Shown here piece after piece: positions 23,201 to 36,176 of a DNA stretch of 64,000 nt. The notes beneath the pieces were generated by a model. That model ran no database searches and was not told the origin of the DNA. It saw only the letters and a program-made list of their open reading frames with translations. Source of the DNA: Cichorium intybus (lineage: Eukaryota > Streptophyta > Magnoliopsida > Asterales > Asteraceae); assembly GCA_023525715.1 (NCBI GenBank), contig CM042016.1, forward strand, positions 61,851,882-61,915,881, written 5' to 3'. Position 1 is the first letter of the stretch. Every line of letters starts with the position of its first letter. The position numbers and the translations under genes were made by a program.

Positions 23201-26200
23201 TCGGTGATTTTAGGGTTGATCACAGTTGGATGCCTTTGCTTTGTTCGCTTTCCATGCTCACAAGCAGAACAAAGTGAGTCATTATCAAATTTGAGAGCAG
23301 ACATACCTCGAACCAAATCTATAACCACTAATTTATTTAAGTCTTTGAAGTTCTGATGGGCAAGTCTTCGGTGCCATAACCAGATGACATCGGAGTTGGC
23401 TTTTGAGAGAAGACACAAAGATTGCCCACCAGTTACTGGCTTCAGATTCAAGGGAATCATTGATCCCTTTCTTTCAGATTTTAACTAGACTTCGTTTGTT
23501 GCTTCTTTTGTGATGACACTCCCTTGGTTGTTGAATGTAATTGCATTACCCGTTCCAACTACCAATTGAGATATACTCACAAGATTGTGTTTTAAACCTT
23601 CAACAAATGCCACTCTGCTGATTGTAAATTGGTCATTTGTTATTTTGCCATAACCCCGAATTGGACATATCTCATTATTTCCAAATTGAACATTTCCTGC
23701 ATCATCCAACGTCCTATAATCCCTGAGATATTCCCTCTTCCCTGTCATATGTCTTGAGCAGCCACTATCCATGTACCGTTTTGTATCGTACCGCTCATTA
23801 GACATTACCTGCAATTAATCAAGAAGGAGTTGGTACCCAATCAATTTTGGGTCCTCAGGGTAAGCGAAGGAATCGTGTATCCACTTTTCTACGACCTCTT
23901 CTGATATTTCATTAGCATTTAAATTGATCATGTTCTCTGAAGTCTCATATGATGAACATGATACCGAAGAGTCTGAACATGATTCAGAAGAGCTTGTTGT
24001 TAAATTTGATAAGTTCGCAGTGACTGACAAAATGCAAGTCTTCCGAACCCATATTTGTTTGGATGATTTTGACTTCGAGGTTTTTGATGTTTTCTTAGCA
24101 CTTGAAATTTTTGAACAAATTCATGACTTAGTTTTTGCAGTGAGATTTTTTTTAAATCATTTCTCTTCCAATTTTGTTTAGAAATTCTAATTGTTGATTT
24201 CCTTGATATTGAACTACATAATGTAGATGTACAAAGGTACTCTTCGTATGCCAATTTGAAATCATTTAATGAAAGATTCTTATCCTAAAACAGATCCAAA
24301 TTTTTGTCCAGCCATTGATGGAATGTATCTATTAGGTTGTTGTCTTGTGAAAATGTTTTCTTTTTTGGTTTTTGAAATTTGGGATTTGGAAAGTTTGGTT
24401 TCTTTGTTACAAAGGATGGTTTAGAAAATTGGTTTTTAACTTCTGAAACCTTTGAATCAGTTATTTTAGTTCTAGAAGTTGAGGCTTTTGCAATGATTGG
24501 TTTTGAAGCCATGAAGGGTGTTTTTCTTTTGACGAGATTTTGAGTTTGTTTTGTTTTCAAATTCGCAGCAACTGGTTTCTGAATTGATTTTGTAATCGTA
24601 ATTGCTGGTGTTGTTTTAGAAGTTGAAGCGAGGTTTTGAATTTGAGGTCTTTTCAAAATTTGAGGGTTTTGTACCGAAGGTTTTGTAATGGTGTTTTAAA
24701 AAGATTTTGCAAGTGGTGCACTCTCACATGATTCCATTAATTGAAAAACATCCATCTTCGGAGTTATGGAGGTTTCTCCATAACTTGAATATGTTTGTAA
24801 TTTCGATTTGTGTAAATGTGATAATCGTTTTTGACATTTAAAAGATGTGACATGTTTTTGGGAATCTTTTCTTTTTCATAACAAAGACGACTGTATATGT
24901 TATGGCCATATAAATCATGTTTTCTTACATTAGTTTTTATTTCCATTCTTTCGTTCATTTCATTTTCAACCATTTTTGAAGATGAGAAGAATCCTTCCTC
25001 AGTAACTACGAAATTATCCTCCTCAAGAAGTTTTTCCAAATCATGTTCGATTAAAGGTAATCCTCCAGATTTCACGAAAATTGCATTTTTGAAATAAGAA
25101 ATCTTTGGATAGATACAGGCAACATGGACTAGCCTTTTTGAATTGTCTTTGAGATATTGATTGTACAAGACACATTCATAAAAAATTTGTAATTTTGATC
25201 TCACAATTTCCTTGTTTTTAGAATTTTCTTGTTCATAATCAATTTTTGTTTTTCCTTCGTCAACCGAAGACAATTGTGAGATGTCTTCAGAGGGCGATGC
25301 AGATGCGGATGATGATTTTAATAAAGTCAGGAAAGAGCAATCAATTTCCTCTATATCCGAATCGCTTTCAGAATCATTTTCAGATGCAGTTTCAACAATA
25401 ACATTTTCTCTGTTTTCAATTTGAGGAACACTCTTTTTCAAGATTGGAATTTCTTGTGGCAAAATTTTCAATAAGTTATCACCAGTGAGATGTTTTTCTA
25501 CAGATATTAAGCCATGTTTATACGAAGGATTGGTTACTTCGGACCCAGATACTATAGATTCACACTCATAAGATATACTATCAACTTCCTTAAGTTTAAA
25601 CTCAATAAAATGTAATAGTTATCTATGTTGAACATTGCACACATCAGCTGAATGATAGATACGAGTAATATGAGTATATAAACGTTTTGTAGTTTCACAA
25701 AAGATATTGCGTTGTCTTAAAATTACATCATGATTGTTCAAATGTTTTTCTCTATTCTCCTCTAGCATTGAGATTCTTAAGTTGGACTTTTCTAGGGCTA
25801 GCTTCAAACTTTCAACTCTCCCCCTCAAGTTGAGAATCTCCTGCTCACTGATTTTCTCCCTATTTTTCGCATCAACAACCATTTTATGCATCACAGAACA
25901 ATCACGAGTTATTTCGTTAATGATAGTAGTAGATTGAGTAATATGAATTTTAAAAGTTGAGAGAAGTTTAGATACCTGCTCAGGAATAGTCAAGCGTGTG
26001 TCATTTGCCATCAGACAGACCTCCTCATCATTATCCGAAGAGTCATCAGACCAGCACTTCGGATTGCCTGCAACCAGCATCTCATTCAGCTCCGAACTCT
26101 TATATCCAAGACCAGCAGTTCCTTCATTTCCCGGTTTTTTTCATCTTCAATCTCCTCAAAAGTAACCTTCGGAAAGCACTTACCATCATCATAGGCCATA

Positions 26201-27454
26201 AAAGCACTATGAGTTGGCTTTCTTACTTCTTCATCTTCGGAGTCGAAAGACCAGACTTGATATGTTCCTTGGTGATCCTCAGAGCCATCAGGGCTAAGTC
26301 CTTTGTCTTTTCTCTTACTTCTTCCATTTTTCTTGCATAATACGCTTTATCTTTCACTTGAGGCTTCTTCTCATTCTGTTTACGTAGCATGCAGTCCTTT
26401 GCAAAATGATTCTTGCCATGAGAGTAGTTACAATCATATCCCGAATCTCTAGAGACTTTCTTCACTTTGGTCTTTTCTTTTGGTGTCTTCGAAGTCTGAG
26501 TTTCAGATGGCTTTGGAGTTGAAGACTTTGAGTTTTCCTCCTTCGAAGTGTAGATTTCTGGTTTGGGTTTTGAATTGAAATTTGTTTTGTTGAAGCTCTT
26601 CACAAAGGGTTTTCCAGAGTTGTTTTTGATGAATGGTTTCTTTAATCTTCGACTGTTTGCAGCATATAGAGGAAGTGTTTCTCCATTTTTGTCAACTATG
26701 TAAACAGCAATGCCTTCATCACCGTCTTCTTCTTCTTCTTTAGATACAAGGGCTAGGGATCCAGTAGTTTCACTCCTTCGACCAACAATGTCAGGTTCAT
26801 GTGATTTGAGCAAATTATACAGAGCAGCTAACTTGTACTTTTCAATGTTCTCATAAGATTTGACCATTAGCATGATGGGTCTCCATTCCTTGCGAACACT
26901 ATAGAGGAACTTGATATTGATTTCCTGTTGACTTCGGGTTTCTCCATACTTATCTAAGGTATAGATCATGTTTCTGAGACGTTTATAGCATGCTTCAATA
27001 GATTCTTTTTTTCCTGTTTGAAGTTTCCAAAATCAGCTAAGATTTCCTGAACTTTGCTTGTTTGAAGAATCTTGTCACCACCAAAACGAAGAGCAAGATT
27101 ATCCCACATTTCCTTAGCAGCCTTAGCATTAGCTATATGGTGACTGACATCAGGACCTAGTCCACTTCTCAGTTCACACATGGCTCTCTCATCATTTTCT
27201 ATTTTATTTATATCAGCAACATTTAGAACTTCGACTTCTTCTCCATCTGCAACTACAAACCGACCACCAATGTTGGTATGAGGACCTTCAATTACAGATC
27301 TCCACAAATCTTTATCCAGTACAATTAGATAGTCCTTTATTCTTCCAGACCAGTAGTCATAGTAAGAAGTTACTAGAACAAGACCTTTTGTTGCAGACTC
27401 GATAAGATTTGCATAGTTGAGCATGTTAGCATACGTAGTGGTAGAATCAGTCAT
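20206..27454 (-). pseudogene. SIRE-1 gag-pol polyprotein, heavily broken
   Basis: ATG at 27452-27454 starts gag (M-T-D-S-T-T-T-Y-A). Gag runs through a zinc-knuckle remnant near 26400-26440, where the second cysteine has become serine. Protease has D-S-G in Y-M-D-S-G-C near 23765. Integrase has its zinc region near 23370 (W-H-R-R-L-A-H), the core aspartate in H-S-D-N-G-S-E-F near 22985, and glutamate near 22890. A long Ser/Thr-rich linker follows (21900-22450), then reverse transcriptase with Y-V-D-D near 21139-21150, and RNase H to 20206. Lesions include TGA at 23002 (Arg codon), TAG at 21514, TAA at 21157 (both Gln codons) and a short deletion near 20960, with many frameshifts in the gag C-terminal region between 26080 and 23815. 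Length and order fit SIRE. Confidence 0.88.
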
Positions 27455-27593
27455 TTTGAATGGATTTCAATGGGTTGTTTTCAGAAAAACAAGTTATAGA
27501 GTAGTGTAACAGTTGCGGAATACTAGATTTGAGAAACGATTCAGATCTAGAACTGTACTCGTGAAAAAAAGCTCTTTGAACAGGTTTTCGAGC

Positions 27594-27611
27594 TGACCTG
27601 CTCTTATACCA
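27594..27611 (-). other. SIRE-1 primer binding site, tRNA-iMet type, mutated
   Basis: On the element strand it reads TGGTATAAGAGCAGGTC. The standard site has C where this copy has A at 27605. SIRE-3 keeps the standard form. Confidence 0.85.
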
Positions 27612-27613
27612 CT

Positions 27614-28099
27614 TGTTGAATATTGAAATTGATTAAATAAGGATATATGACTAATATTCTAATAGTATAAGTTCTACTAACCAATTCACACAGTTATAAG
27701 TAAGTAAGAACAGTCAATGAACACAATGAAATGGATAACTTGTGCCGAATGCTTTGATTGATTGATTTAGGGTTTTACAATTGGGAAGATGACCATCTCT
27801 CTCGACACGGTATGGTATCAATGATATTTATACATGATCAGTGATACGCATCGGACATTTGTTATAGAGAATATCCTATCAGTTGTACTAGTTAATAGGA
27901 TAAGAGATTCCTGCAACACGTAGTGTACTATCACGCGTGCACACAAAAAGTATTACAGCTAAGAAGTCTTCGGATCCTCCAGGTTGTACCCTTCGGAGTC
28001 CTCAGACTTCGGGGTCTTTTATCAGTTATCCTTTACACTTCGGGGTCTTGGGCTAGGTCTTCGAATAGAGGGGCACTTTAGCACAAATATACTTCAACA
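27614..28099 (-). repeat. SIRE-1 5' LTR
   Basis: Begins TGTTGAATATTG and ends CTTCAACA on the plus strand. It matches 14250-14744 with visible scattered differences, so this insertion is older than Copia B. Confidence 0.93.
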
Positions 28100-28810
28100 A
28101 TATAAGTTAATATGTTGTATTAGTTTAACGCTGTAAACTATTATGTATGTATAAGTCCCTAATCTCGAATTATCGAAGATTGGTTTTAAAAGAATAAAGT
28201 TTGGGAAAGATTGGAGATATCACCACTATCTATGGATGATAGTGACGCTATTGGTTCTAGTAGTGACGCTATGCTCTTTGGTTTAGTGGAATTGCACGAT
28301 CTTGAGATAGCGCTGCTATCATAGGGATTGCGATGCTATCTATGTTGTTTGGGTCAAAACCCTAGATTTTGAGTTTTGGGCCGTATTTAAGGGACAAAAC
28401 CCTAGGTAGCCGTCATTTGTGCCCCTTGAGCCTCCAGAAACATCTCCAACTTCTCTCTAGCTTCCTTGGGTGATTCTTGGTGTTTTTGTTTATTTTAGAA
28501 GAGTTCTTGAAGTAATGATGGTGCTAGAAGGTGCATGGTGGTGTTAGAAGGTGTTCATCAAGTGGGAATTAGCAAAGACTTGGTGTTTTGGACCTTTGTA
28601 AGTGCAAGCTTGCTCCTTTTTATGATTTAATGTTTAAGACCTCCTTTAGAGGCACTAAGTCAGTTTAGAGAGTGAACCAAGCTCTCTTTTGTTGTTTTGG
28701 CTAGTTTTAGGATTTTTAGGCTTGGATCTTAACTACGTGCATGCATGGTCATGTTTGGATGGGAAAGTTAGCATTTTTATGGATCTATTGAATGTTTGGA
28801 AGGGTCTTAG
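28100..28810. repeat. Left part of an unassigned LTR-like repeat split by Copia C
   Basis: No coding frame is seen. The words TAGTGACGCTA at 28240-28250 and 28261-28271, TAGCGCTGCTA at 28308-28318 and GCGATGCTA at 28330-28338 recur in the right part (36241-36251 and 36286-36296). The two sides are also joined by the Copia C target duplication CTTAG. A possible TATA-like word, GTATTTAAG, lies near 28383. Its general look, with a GTTGACC-rich right part, suggests a Gypsy LTR, but I cannot name the family. Confidence 0.5.
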
Positions 28811-29556
28811 TGTTGGATTCGGTGTCTAAGCGATAACTATAATTTAAGAATATACTTGATTTGATGGCAGCACAGTCCTTTTGGGTTGCCGTCAAACCTA
28901 GCAGAGGACAAGATAACCTATAGAGAGATATAGATTAATATATTATGAGGATAATATATTAATTAGAAATAGTAATTAAAGATTAATCAAAATTAATTAG
29001 AATTAATTTTGGGATAAATTAGATTAATTAAAAGTGCAAGGGCTGAATTGTAATTATTCAATAGTTGAGCAATGCACAATTATGGCATCTGTATATGTTG
29101 GACGAATTCTAAGGCTTAAGCCTTAACGAATTCGAAATCCACATATATGGATACTAGGACTATTTATGGTAATGATAAGGTATTTAAATTATATGATAAA
29201 AGGGTTATCATATCAGAATTCAAATAAGGCAGTGTATAAGCTTTATCACATATCATTCTGGGGCTATAAATTGGGAGCCCCAGCACCCCTAAACAACTTC
29301 AAGGGTCTCTCCTCCCTCTCTCTGGTTTCTTACTTGCTTGTGTTTTGGATGTGAGCCATTAGAGGCAAGACATTTGGGGTGGTTGCTTCCAAGAGATCAA
29401 AAGGTATGTAATCTTTAACATTATTTAGGAATTTCGATTTATGCCTTTAGGGTTCTTATGATGTCCTTAGTTATAGATTCATAGTGAAAACATAGATCCT
29501 TTAGGTTGCATGTGAACTTAAAAGTTTAAGTTTTATTGTTTGCCTATTCCCCATCA
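28811..29556 (+). repeat. Copia C 5' LTR
   Basis: 746 bp, TG/CA ends. A TATA-like CTATAAAT lies near 29264, in the same place as CTATAAATAG in the other LTR near 35871. Confidence 0.9.
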
Positions 29557-29557
29557 G

Positions 29558-29569
29558 TGGTATCAGAGC
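29558..29569 (+). other. Copia C primer binding site, tRNA-iMet type
   Basis: TGGTATCAGAGC stands one base after the LTR, the standard plant Copia site. Confidence 0.9.
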
Positions 29570-30737
29570 TTTGTTTGTTTTCTATTGAATGACTATAATT
29601 GTAGAATTGATTTTAGGGTTTATTGAAATTAAACCCTAGCCTCCATAGGTTTCGACTTTTGGCTAGGGTTTTGGAAACCCTAGCCTCCACCCATTTTCGG
29701 AAATTGCTAGGGTTCCCCTAGGGTTTTCTATTTTTGCTAATTATGATTAATTAATAAATGGAAACCCTTACCCTTATTTTTGGAGAACGTAGTGGGCAAG
29801 GATATTGATTAAATTAATTGATTTGATTTGATTTGATAATCCTTATTTTATTTAATTAATTTAAGTAATTTTTAATTAAAAGACAAACATTAAATCAACA
29901 TGGTTTTAATTTTAAATTAAATTAAAGTGTCTAATTTGAAAATTTAAATAGATAATCCAAATATATTAAAATGTTTAAAATACATCTTATATATATTATT
30001 ATTAAAAGTTAACATTTATGTGTATAAGAATTAGTCAATCAAATCGCTAGTATGCCTATTTCGCGAAGCTGGTCTATAAGGGGGTATAAGGAGATTGCCT
30101 ATAAAATGGCAGTTGAATGGGTGTCCACTCTCACCCACCGCTTCCTTGATCAGTGGAGGGTCATTAGCAGAACAGATTTGATAGGACCGCTTAATGTCAT
30201 TAAAAGTATAATGATGTTAAAGAAAATACTAGAACCTTTAACAATATCCCAAATCTAGTTACTTTAGGAAAAATGTGAAAATGTATGCTAACCCATGAAA
30301 TTGCACATTCCAGTTTGTGAGTCGTTAGTAGAGCGCGTGTGGTTTACTGGCACACTAATAGGGACTCATAAAGAGTGGTAATGGGTATCTCATAAATTAT
30401 CATTGTTGATGGAGCGCGTATGGTTTACCGGCACATCAATTGAGATGATAAATGACATTGAGGTTACCAAGCACATTTGCATGGTTATTCACATCTTGTT
30501 TGTGATCCTCGGTATCCCAATCACAAATGGAAGAGCATAATCCGAGATTAACATGCGGTTGACCTCGGTCAATGAATCTCACAGATCTAGGAATCCCTCT
30601 TCATGACCATTATGTTGTGATTACGGCATCCCTCTTCACACGAAAGTTGGGAGATTTTGGGTCCTAGCGTTGTTAAATAATAATTGGGTAATTATGTAAA
30701 AGGATCAAAATTAAACTAATAAATTCTGATTTTATAG
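29570..30737 (+). other. Copia C leader, no gene seen
   Basis: About 1.2 kb of AT-rich sequence before the gag ATG. Two similar blocks near 30330-30400 and 30410-30440 share the words GAGCGCGT and GGTTTAC. No protein motif is found. Confidence 0.55.
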
Positions 30738-31576
30738 ATGTCTGAAGCTAGTGTCAACTCTCCTCCTTCTCCTCTATCACCCATTTCTGAGAGCTTCAGA
30801 AAGTACCCGTTGAATATGAATAAGCTGGCTTGAACTATGTGGAATGGCTTCGCCAGTGGAATCTGGTTATGAGATATGAAAGCAAGCCATATTTGATTGA
30901 GTGTCTACTTCCCCGTCTACCTAAACATGGCATCACACAACAGCTTTGTGATGAGCATGACTTCCTGATTGATGAGTCCGAAGAGGTTCGTAGCCTCATG
31001 CTGTTAACCATTAACCCAGACATCCACAGGGATTTTGAATTCCTGGGGCCGTATGAGTTAACACAACTGATTGAGAAAACGTTCCGAGAGCCGGTTGAAA
31101 AGGAACAAACTAGGATCCTCAAAGAGCTTGACGCGTGCAAGCTAAAAGAAGGAAGTAGCGTCGGTATGCATGTTCTCAAGATTGAGGGATACATAGGCAA
31201 CGTGTATAAACTTTGCCACCCTATTAATCGGGAGTTGGGTATTAATATCTTACTCGACTCGCTAACTAGCCAGTACAATCTGTTCATCCAGATGTATAGG
31301 AAAGGGGACCAGAAGAAGACTATCATGGAAATGCATTCGATGTTGACTTTGTACGAGTCATTCATAGAGATGCATAGTTCCACTGTTTCAGCTACTTCGG
31401 GATTGAGTCTGGTGATGAGACACATCAAGAAACTGTCCAGGTCATCTGTCAGACTGGTTCTGAGATGTCTCAAACTGGGAATCCATAGGGTCAGATACGG
31501 TTTCAGAAAGGTTAGAAGATGCTCCAAAGCTGAATCGTTTGGCAACTCAGGTATATCTATAACTCAAAACTCTTGA
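30738..31576 (+). pseudogene. Copia C gag
   Basis: ATG at 30738 opens a short Ser/Pro-rich N-terminus that runs into TGA near 30831. A one-base shift there leads into a 248-residue frame with L-N-Y-V-E-W-L-R, an arrangement typical of Copia gag. The frame stays open across a helical gag core, including E-L-D-A-C-K-L-K-E-G near 31120, and is lost at about 31440 where the zinc knuckle would follow. Gag would form the particle shell; this copy cannot. Confidence 0.75.
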
Positions 31577-34500
31577 TCCTTAATTCCTTGATACAAGATG
31601 TGATTCTCACATTTGCTCTGTATGTAGGGACTTGGTAGGATGCAGGACCTTGATGCATAGGAGCACATTCAAATTGGATCGCAAGCACATCCAATTTTGA
31701 AGTTTAGTTAGATATTTGATTTTGTTATTAGCTAGTAGATGCGTATGACATTGTTTTCATATATTATGTTGTTTAAGGATATTTCTGATTTAATAAAAGT
31801 ATTGACTTTTCTTTCATAAACATGGTTGTTTAAATTATCCTTGCAATCTTGTATGAATGTGTTAATAGCATAAACAGTAATAACTTGAAAGTGTGTTGGA
31901 TTTATGAATTGTGTTTTTTATGATTCTTAAAGTTCAATTTTAATAAGAATCACTTAAAACAAAGGTCTAGGTGGACAAGGCTTTGGAATCATTTGACTAG
32001 GAGTCACATGATGAAGAGAGTAAAACAGATTGTTGCAAGAAATGAATTACCCAAATATCCAATGGATAGGATTTTCGAATCAGTTGGCTTAGGGTCAAGT
32101 GATGAATGCATATCTTGAACAAATTCACAAAGTCATAAATTTACATGGAGATGTAAAAGACATAAAGATTATGAGCAACGGACACATTAGTTATTATGAA
32201 ATGGTCGAATCTACAAATAAAACACAATTAGTTATACTTCATAATATTTGCCAATTAGTATGACAAATATGACTTCGCTTATCAGAATAATCGATTGATT
32301 GAAACCTTGAACTGTTCAAGGACTTCAAAGGAAGTATAAGATTGACAAAATCTGAGTGAAAACATAAACTGAGAAAATATTTCACAGTTCTTCCTCTTCC
32401 AAGAACATTAAACGGTTATAATGTGTCTTAGGGAAGAAGATCGAGAATTGCTCGAAATAGTTCGATCCTTGGTGTATTAGATACACTTTGAATTAGTTTT
32501 CGATAAATTAGATATTCAACCAGTCAGACCATGAGAGCATATGTAGCCAGCATCTTAGACTAAGTAGGTTGCACAGACACCGTCTAAAATGTAAAATAGG
32601 GTTCGCGCCTACTTGTACAAGGAGGGTCCAGTGTCATATAGTGTTCGTCCAAACCTCATAACTAGCCTAAACCTAACCAGCAATGTTATTTCATTGGCCA
32701 TCCTGCAAGTACCTATGAAAGAAGAGTCCTTTTAGAAATAACTCATATTCTAAGGAACTAGTGGGTGTAAGAATGATCCTGAAGGATTTCAAGGATTATC
32801 CAAGTGAAAGAACCTATAGTCATCACTAGAACTTGACCAGGGATCGGATTCCTATTAAACCTGACATACTTTTCTCTTTGCAGACCAGTAGTATTAGTCA
32901 TCGTCATAAGGTGTTATGATCTGGGAGACATATCGATTAGTGGTAAAACACTAACTTGGTACGGATAAGCAATCCTACTGCTTGGAATCATTGGTGAGCC
33001 CGGTTGCTACCAAATAAAAGAACCTAAGGGCGAGACTCGGTCTATGGGATAATTTGACTGATTTTACACCTGGCCTAAAGAACCAGTGGGAGTAATTGAA
33101 TCATCAAAAGAAGGCAACATAGATAGAAATGTATACATTCTAAGCAAGAATAGTTGAGTATGGTGAAACTTAGAGTCATATGATTGATCTTGAGAGAAAC
33201 TCTCTTAATAGAACTAAAATAAATCTGAAGGGATATTGTCTGCTATCACTGCACTTCGTGAGTCATATCAAGATTAAATGATCTGAACCGCTTTCCTTAA
33301 ATGGATAACACAAGGGTTGCTTGTGAGACACAACCAAAGGGGTTTAGAACATACCGATATATCCAAACAGAAACAGGTACACGGCCCCATAGATTCATCT
33401 AACGGTCCCTCGCAAGGATGGATCTTTGGATTCTCAAAATATGTCAAAAGTTTGGATTTTGTGAATAGCCTGAAATAGTCCCATGATTATGTCAGGTGGT
33501 TTGTATTTTGGATTCTCAAAATATGCCAAAAGGATTGGATTTTGTGATAATCTAAAAGAGTCCTATAATCATGTCAGAGCTAGTGGCAGTATCATTGTGA
33601 TCTGCCTATCAATGTATGTTAGTTACATACCATTTCTAGGAAATACAACGTACTCACATGGTTGCAAATATCTATCAGGTATATGGATTCATCAGTAAAC
33701 ACTCTACCAATATGAGCATGATCTTGATAAGATTTAAGATTCATAACTTCGGGAAAGGAGTTTCCCATCATTACAAAGTGTAATGAGTTGGCATGAAAGA
33801 TCTAAAGAAGATACAACGTACTCACGTAGTTACAAGCATCTATTAGATAGATGAAATTTCCATTATAGACATTGCCAATATGAGTATGATCTTGATAGGA
33901 TTCAAGATGCATGACTCCAAAAGAAAGAGTTTCTAAAAGTCATGACACATTGATAATGAGTAATCTTCAAATACCGAAAAGGTTCGGAATGGAATAAATC
34001 GGATCCCATGAGCTTCTACTAATTGGATCGATCATAAGTGTCATGGCCTTATCCTGATAGCTGAATGCTTAGAGCATAGTAAGTTACGTTCAGGACACAA
34101 CCTGGCTAAGGATATTGAACAGATTATTTATACACGCGTGAGAAATCATTGAGAAATGATTGGGGTGACCGTAATAAATAATTTGAAAAAGGTTTCAAAT
34201 CTATAATTATTAACATCAGTGTGTGTTGCTATAGGATTTAATGGTTGAAGAGTTTCGTCGGTATATTGATGGTTATCCTCAACAACATTAGCACCTTGAA
34301 CTCTTCTTGACACCAAAGGTACAGTCACCTAGACTAAAGAACACGAGAACCATGAGAAGTCACAATACACACCACCATTTCCGGAATGGAGTCAGGAGAG
34401 AAAAACAAGATGACCTATTGAGATATCATCGGAAGAATGTCCAATCGGATTATCGCAATGATGTGTATCGTGACCAAATATACGACATTTTGATACATGG

Positions 34501-35418
34501 AGAGAGTAAAGGTCATTTTGGGCACATAAACATATAAAATCTTAATTGTAAGTTTAGAAAAGAAACCAAGAAACATGTAACAGTATTATAACAGATCTGA
34601 TTTGGTGATTATCTCGTGGAGACTTGATAATAAGCAAGAGTAGCTGCCTGCCAGATCATTACGTTTCATTTTGCATGTTTTACTTCCCAATTAATATGAT
34701 TATTCAAAAGTCCACAGTTGTTCATACTTTCAGAAGTAACTAGTGAATTAAGACTGCCATGAATTGAATTGTAGACTATCTAAGGAGTTAGACATAGCGA
34801 TAGTGTTGCTGTAATGTTCATGTGTACTTAGAAATGGGGATTTGAGTATTGGACAAACCCACGCTCGGAGAATTACTTCATGGATTATATCACTAGTAAT
34901 TATGAGATGATAATATCTTATGATCTTGAAACGGAGACATATGAGTTGAAATTTACAAGTCGGTTGTACATTGATAATGCATAAACGCATCGGTAACTCG
35001 ATGTTATAAAACGTATTTTTGTGAGCGATTTGATGAGTAAAGGGCACAAGCATATGAGTCAAAGTTTATTTGTTCCTTTTTCCCTAATGGGAAAAGCGAT
35101 ATCTTTGAGCCCCTCAGTGATTTGGTGTTGACTTATAGTGCTGTGCTTAGCTAAGACTGAATTGATGTGTTCAATTTGAAGTCATATATCATCAAAAATC
35201 AAGAATCAAGATGCAAAGTATTTGGAAATTGAGATTGATTTTAATCTATGTCTCAAGTCCGAATGATATCTTGTAGAACGGAGGATCATATGATCACTTA
35301 TCTTAGGACACGTAACTGACCGGGTTAGAGTTCGGCAGCGGCTTTTGGAAGCTACAATTTGCTGATCAATTCAAAAGCTATATTGAGTTATAGTTATAGA
35401 CTTATCCAAGTGACAGAC
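31577..35418 (+). pseudogene. Copia C pol region, decayed beyond a readable frame
   Basis: 3.8 kb with no long frame on either strand. A scrap at 33577-33700 reads like the reverse transcriptase Y-V-D-D region, with the catalytic aspartates changed (Y-V-S-Y). The stretch GATTCTCAAAATATG is repeated near 33430 and 33510, and CAACGTACTCAC near 33648 and 33818, which suggests local duplication or shuffling. The last 15 bases before the LTR (AAGTGACAGAC) are a poor polypurine tract. Confidence 0.5.
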
Positions 35419-36171
35419 TGTTGGATTAGGTGTCTAAGCCATAACTATAATATATGAATATACTTGAATTAATGGCAGCATAGTCCTTTTGGGTTGCTCT
35501 CAAACCTAGCAGAGGACAAGATAACCTATAGAGAGAGAGATTAATATATTATGAGGATAATATATTAATTAGAAATAGTAATTAAATATTAATAAGAAAT
35601 TAGTTAGAATTAATTTTGGGATTAATTAGATTAATTAAAAGTACAAGGGCTGAATTGTAATTGTTCAATTGTTGAGAAATGGACAATTATGGCATGTGTA
35701 TATGTTCGACGAATTCTAAGCCTTATGTCTTAAGGAATTCGAAATACAACATATATGGATACTAGGACTATTTATTATAATGATAAGGTATTTGAATTAT
35801 ATGATAAAAGGCTTATCATATCAGAATTCAAATAAGGCCAATATAAGCCTTATCACTTATCATTCTGGGGCTATAAATAGGGAGCCCCAACACCCCTAAA
35901 CCTGCGCCAACTTCAAGGGTCTCTCCTCCCTCTCTCTGGTTTCTTGCTTGCTTGTGTTTTGGGTGTGAGCCATTAGAGGCATGACATTTATGGTGCTTGC
36001 TTCCAAGAGATCAAAAGGTATGTAATCTTTAACATTCTTTAGGAATTTTGATTTATGCCTTTAAGGTTCTTATGATGTTCTTAGTTATAGATTCAATAAT
36101 GAAAACATAGATCCTTTAGGTTGCATGTGAACTTAATAGTTTAAGTTTTATTGTTTGCCTATTCCCCATCA
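35419..36171 (+). repeat. Copia C 3' LTR
   Basis: 753 bp, TG/CA ends, followed by CTTAG. Aligns end to end with 28811-29556 with many substitutions. Confidence 0.9.
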
Positions 36172-36176
36172 CTTAG

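Larger units (their letters stand above)
14250..28099 (-). mobile_element. SIRE-1: long SIRE-type Copia retrotransposon with additional ORF, 13850 bp
   Basis: LTRs of 495 bp (14250-14744) and 486 bp (27614-28099) begin TGTTGAATATTG and end CTTCAACA. The 9-bp difference is a local duplication in the left copy. A tRNA-iMet type primer site at 27594-27611 and a polypurine tract at 14745-14757 fix the minus orientation. The order is gag-pol (27454-20206), a 2.1-kb spacer, then a separate additional ORF (18114-15015). This is the layout known for the plant SIRE/Maximus lineage. The flanks GTATA and ATATA are a 4-of-5 match for a target duplication. Many stops and frameshifts make it inactive. Confidence 0.93.
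28811..36171 (+). mobile_element. Copia C: decayed Copia retrotransposon, 7361 bp
   Basis: LTRs at 28811-29556 and 35419-36171 begin TGTTGGATT and end CCCCATCA. They are flanked by identical CTTAG duplications (28806-28810 and 36172-36176). A TGGTATCAGAGC primer site follows the left LTR. Gag is recognisable at 30738-31576, but pol survives only as scraps. The LTRs carry many differences by eye, so it is clearly older than Copia B. It sits inside the LTR-like repeat of 28100-36493. Confidence 0.9.

Noticed and set aside
30835..31545. 236-residue open frame opposite Copia C gag
   Set aside because: Shadow of the gag frame on the other strand; gag has the family motifs.
34307..34537. Basic 76-residue frame in Copia C
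   Set aside because: It lies in decayed pol sequence with no conserved motif and no partner copy.
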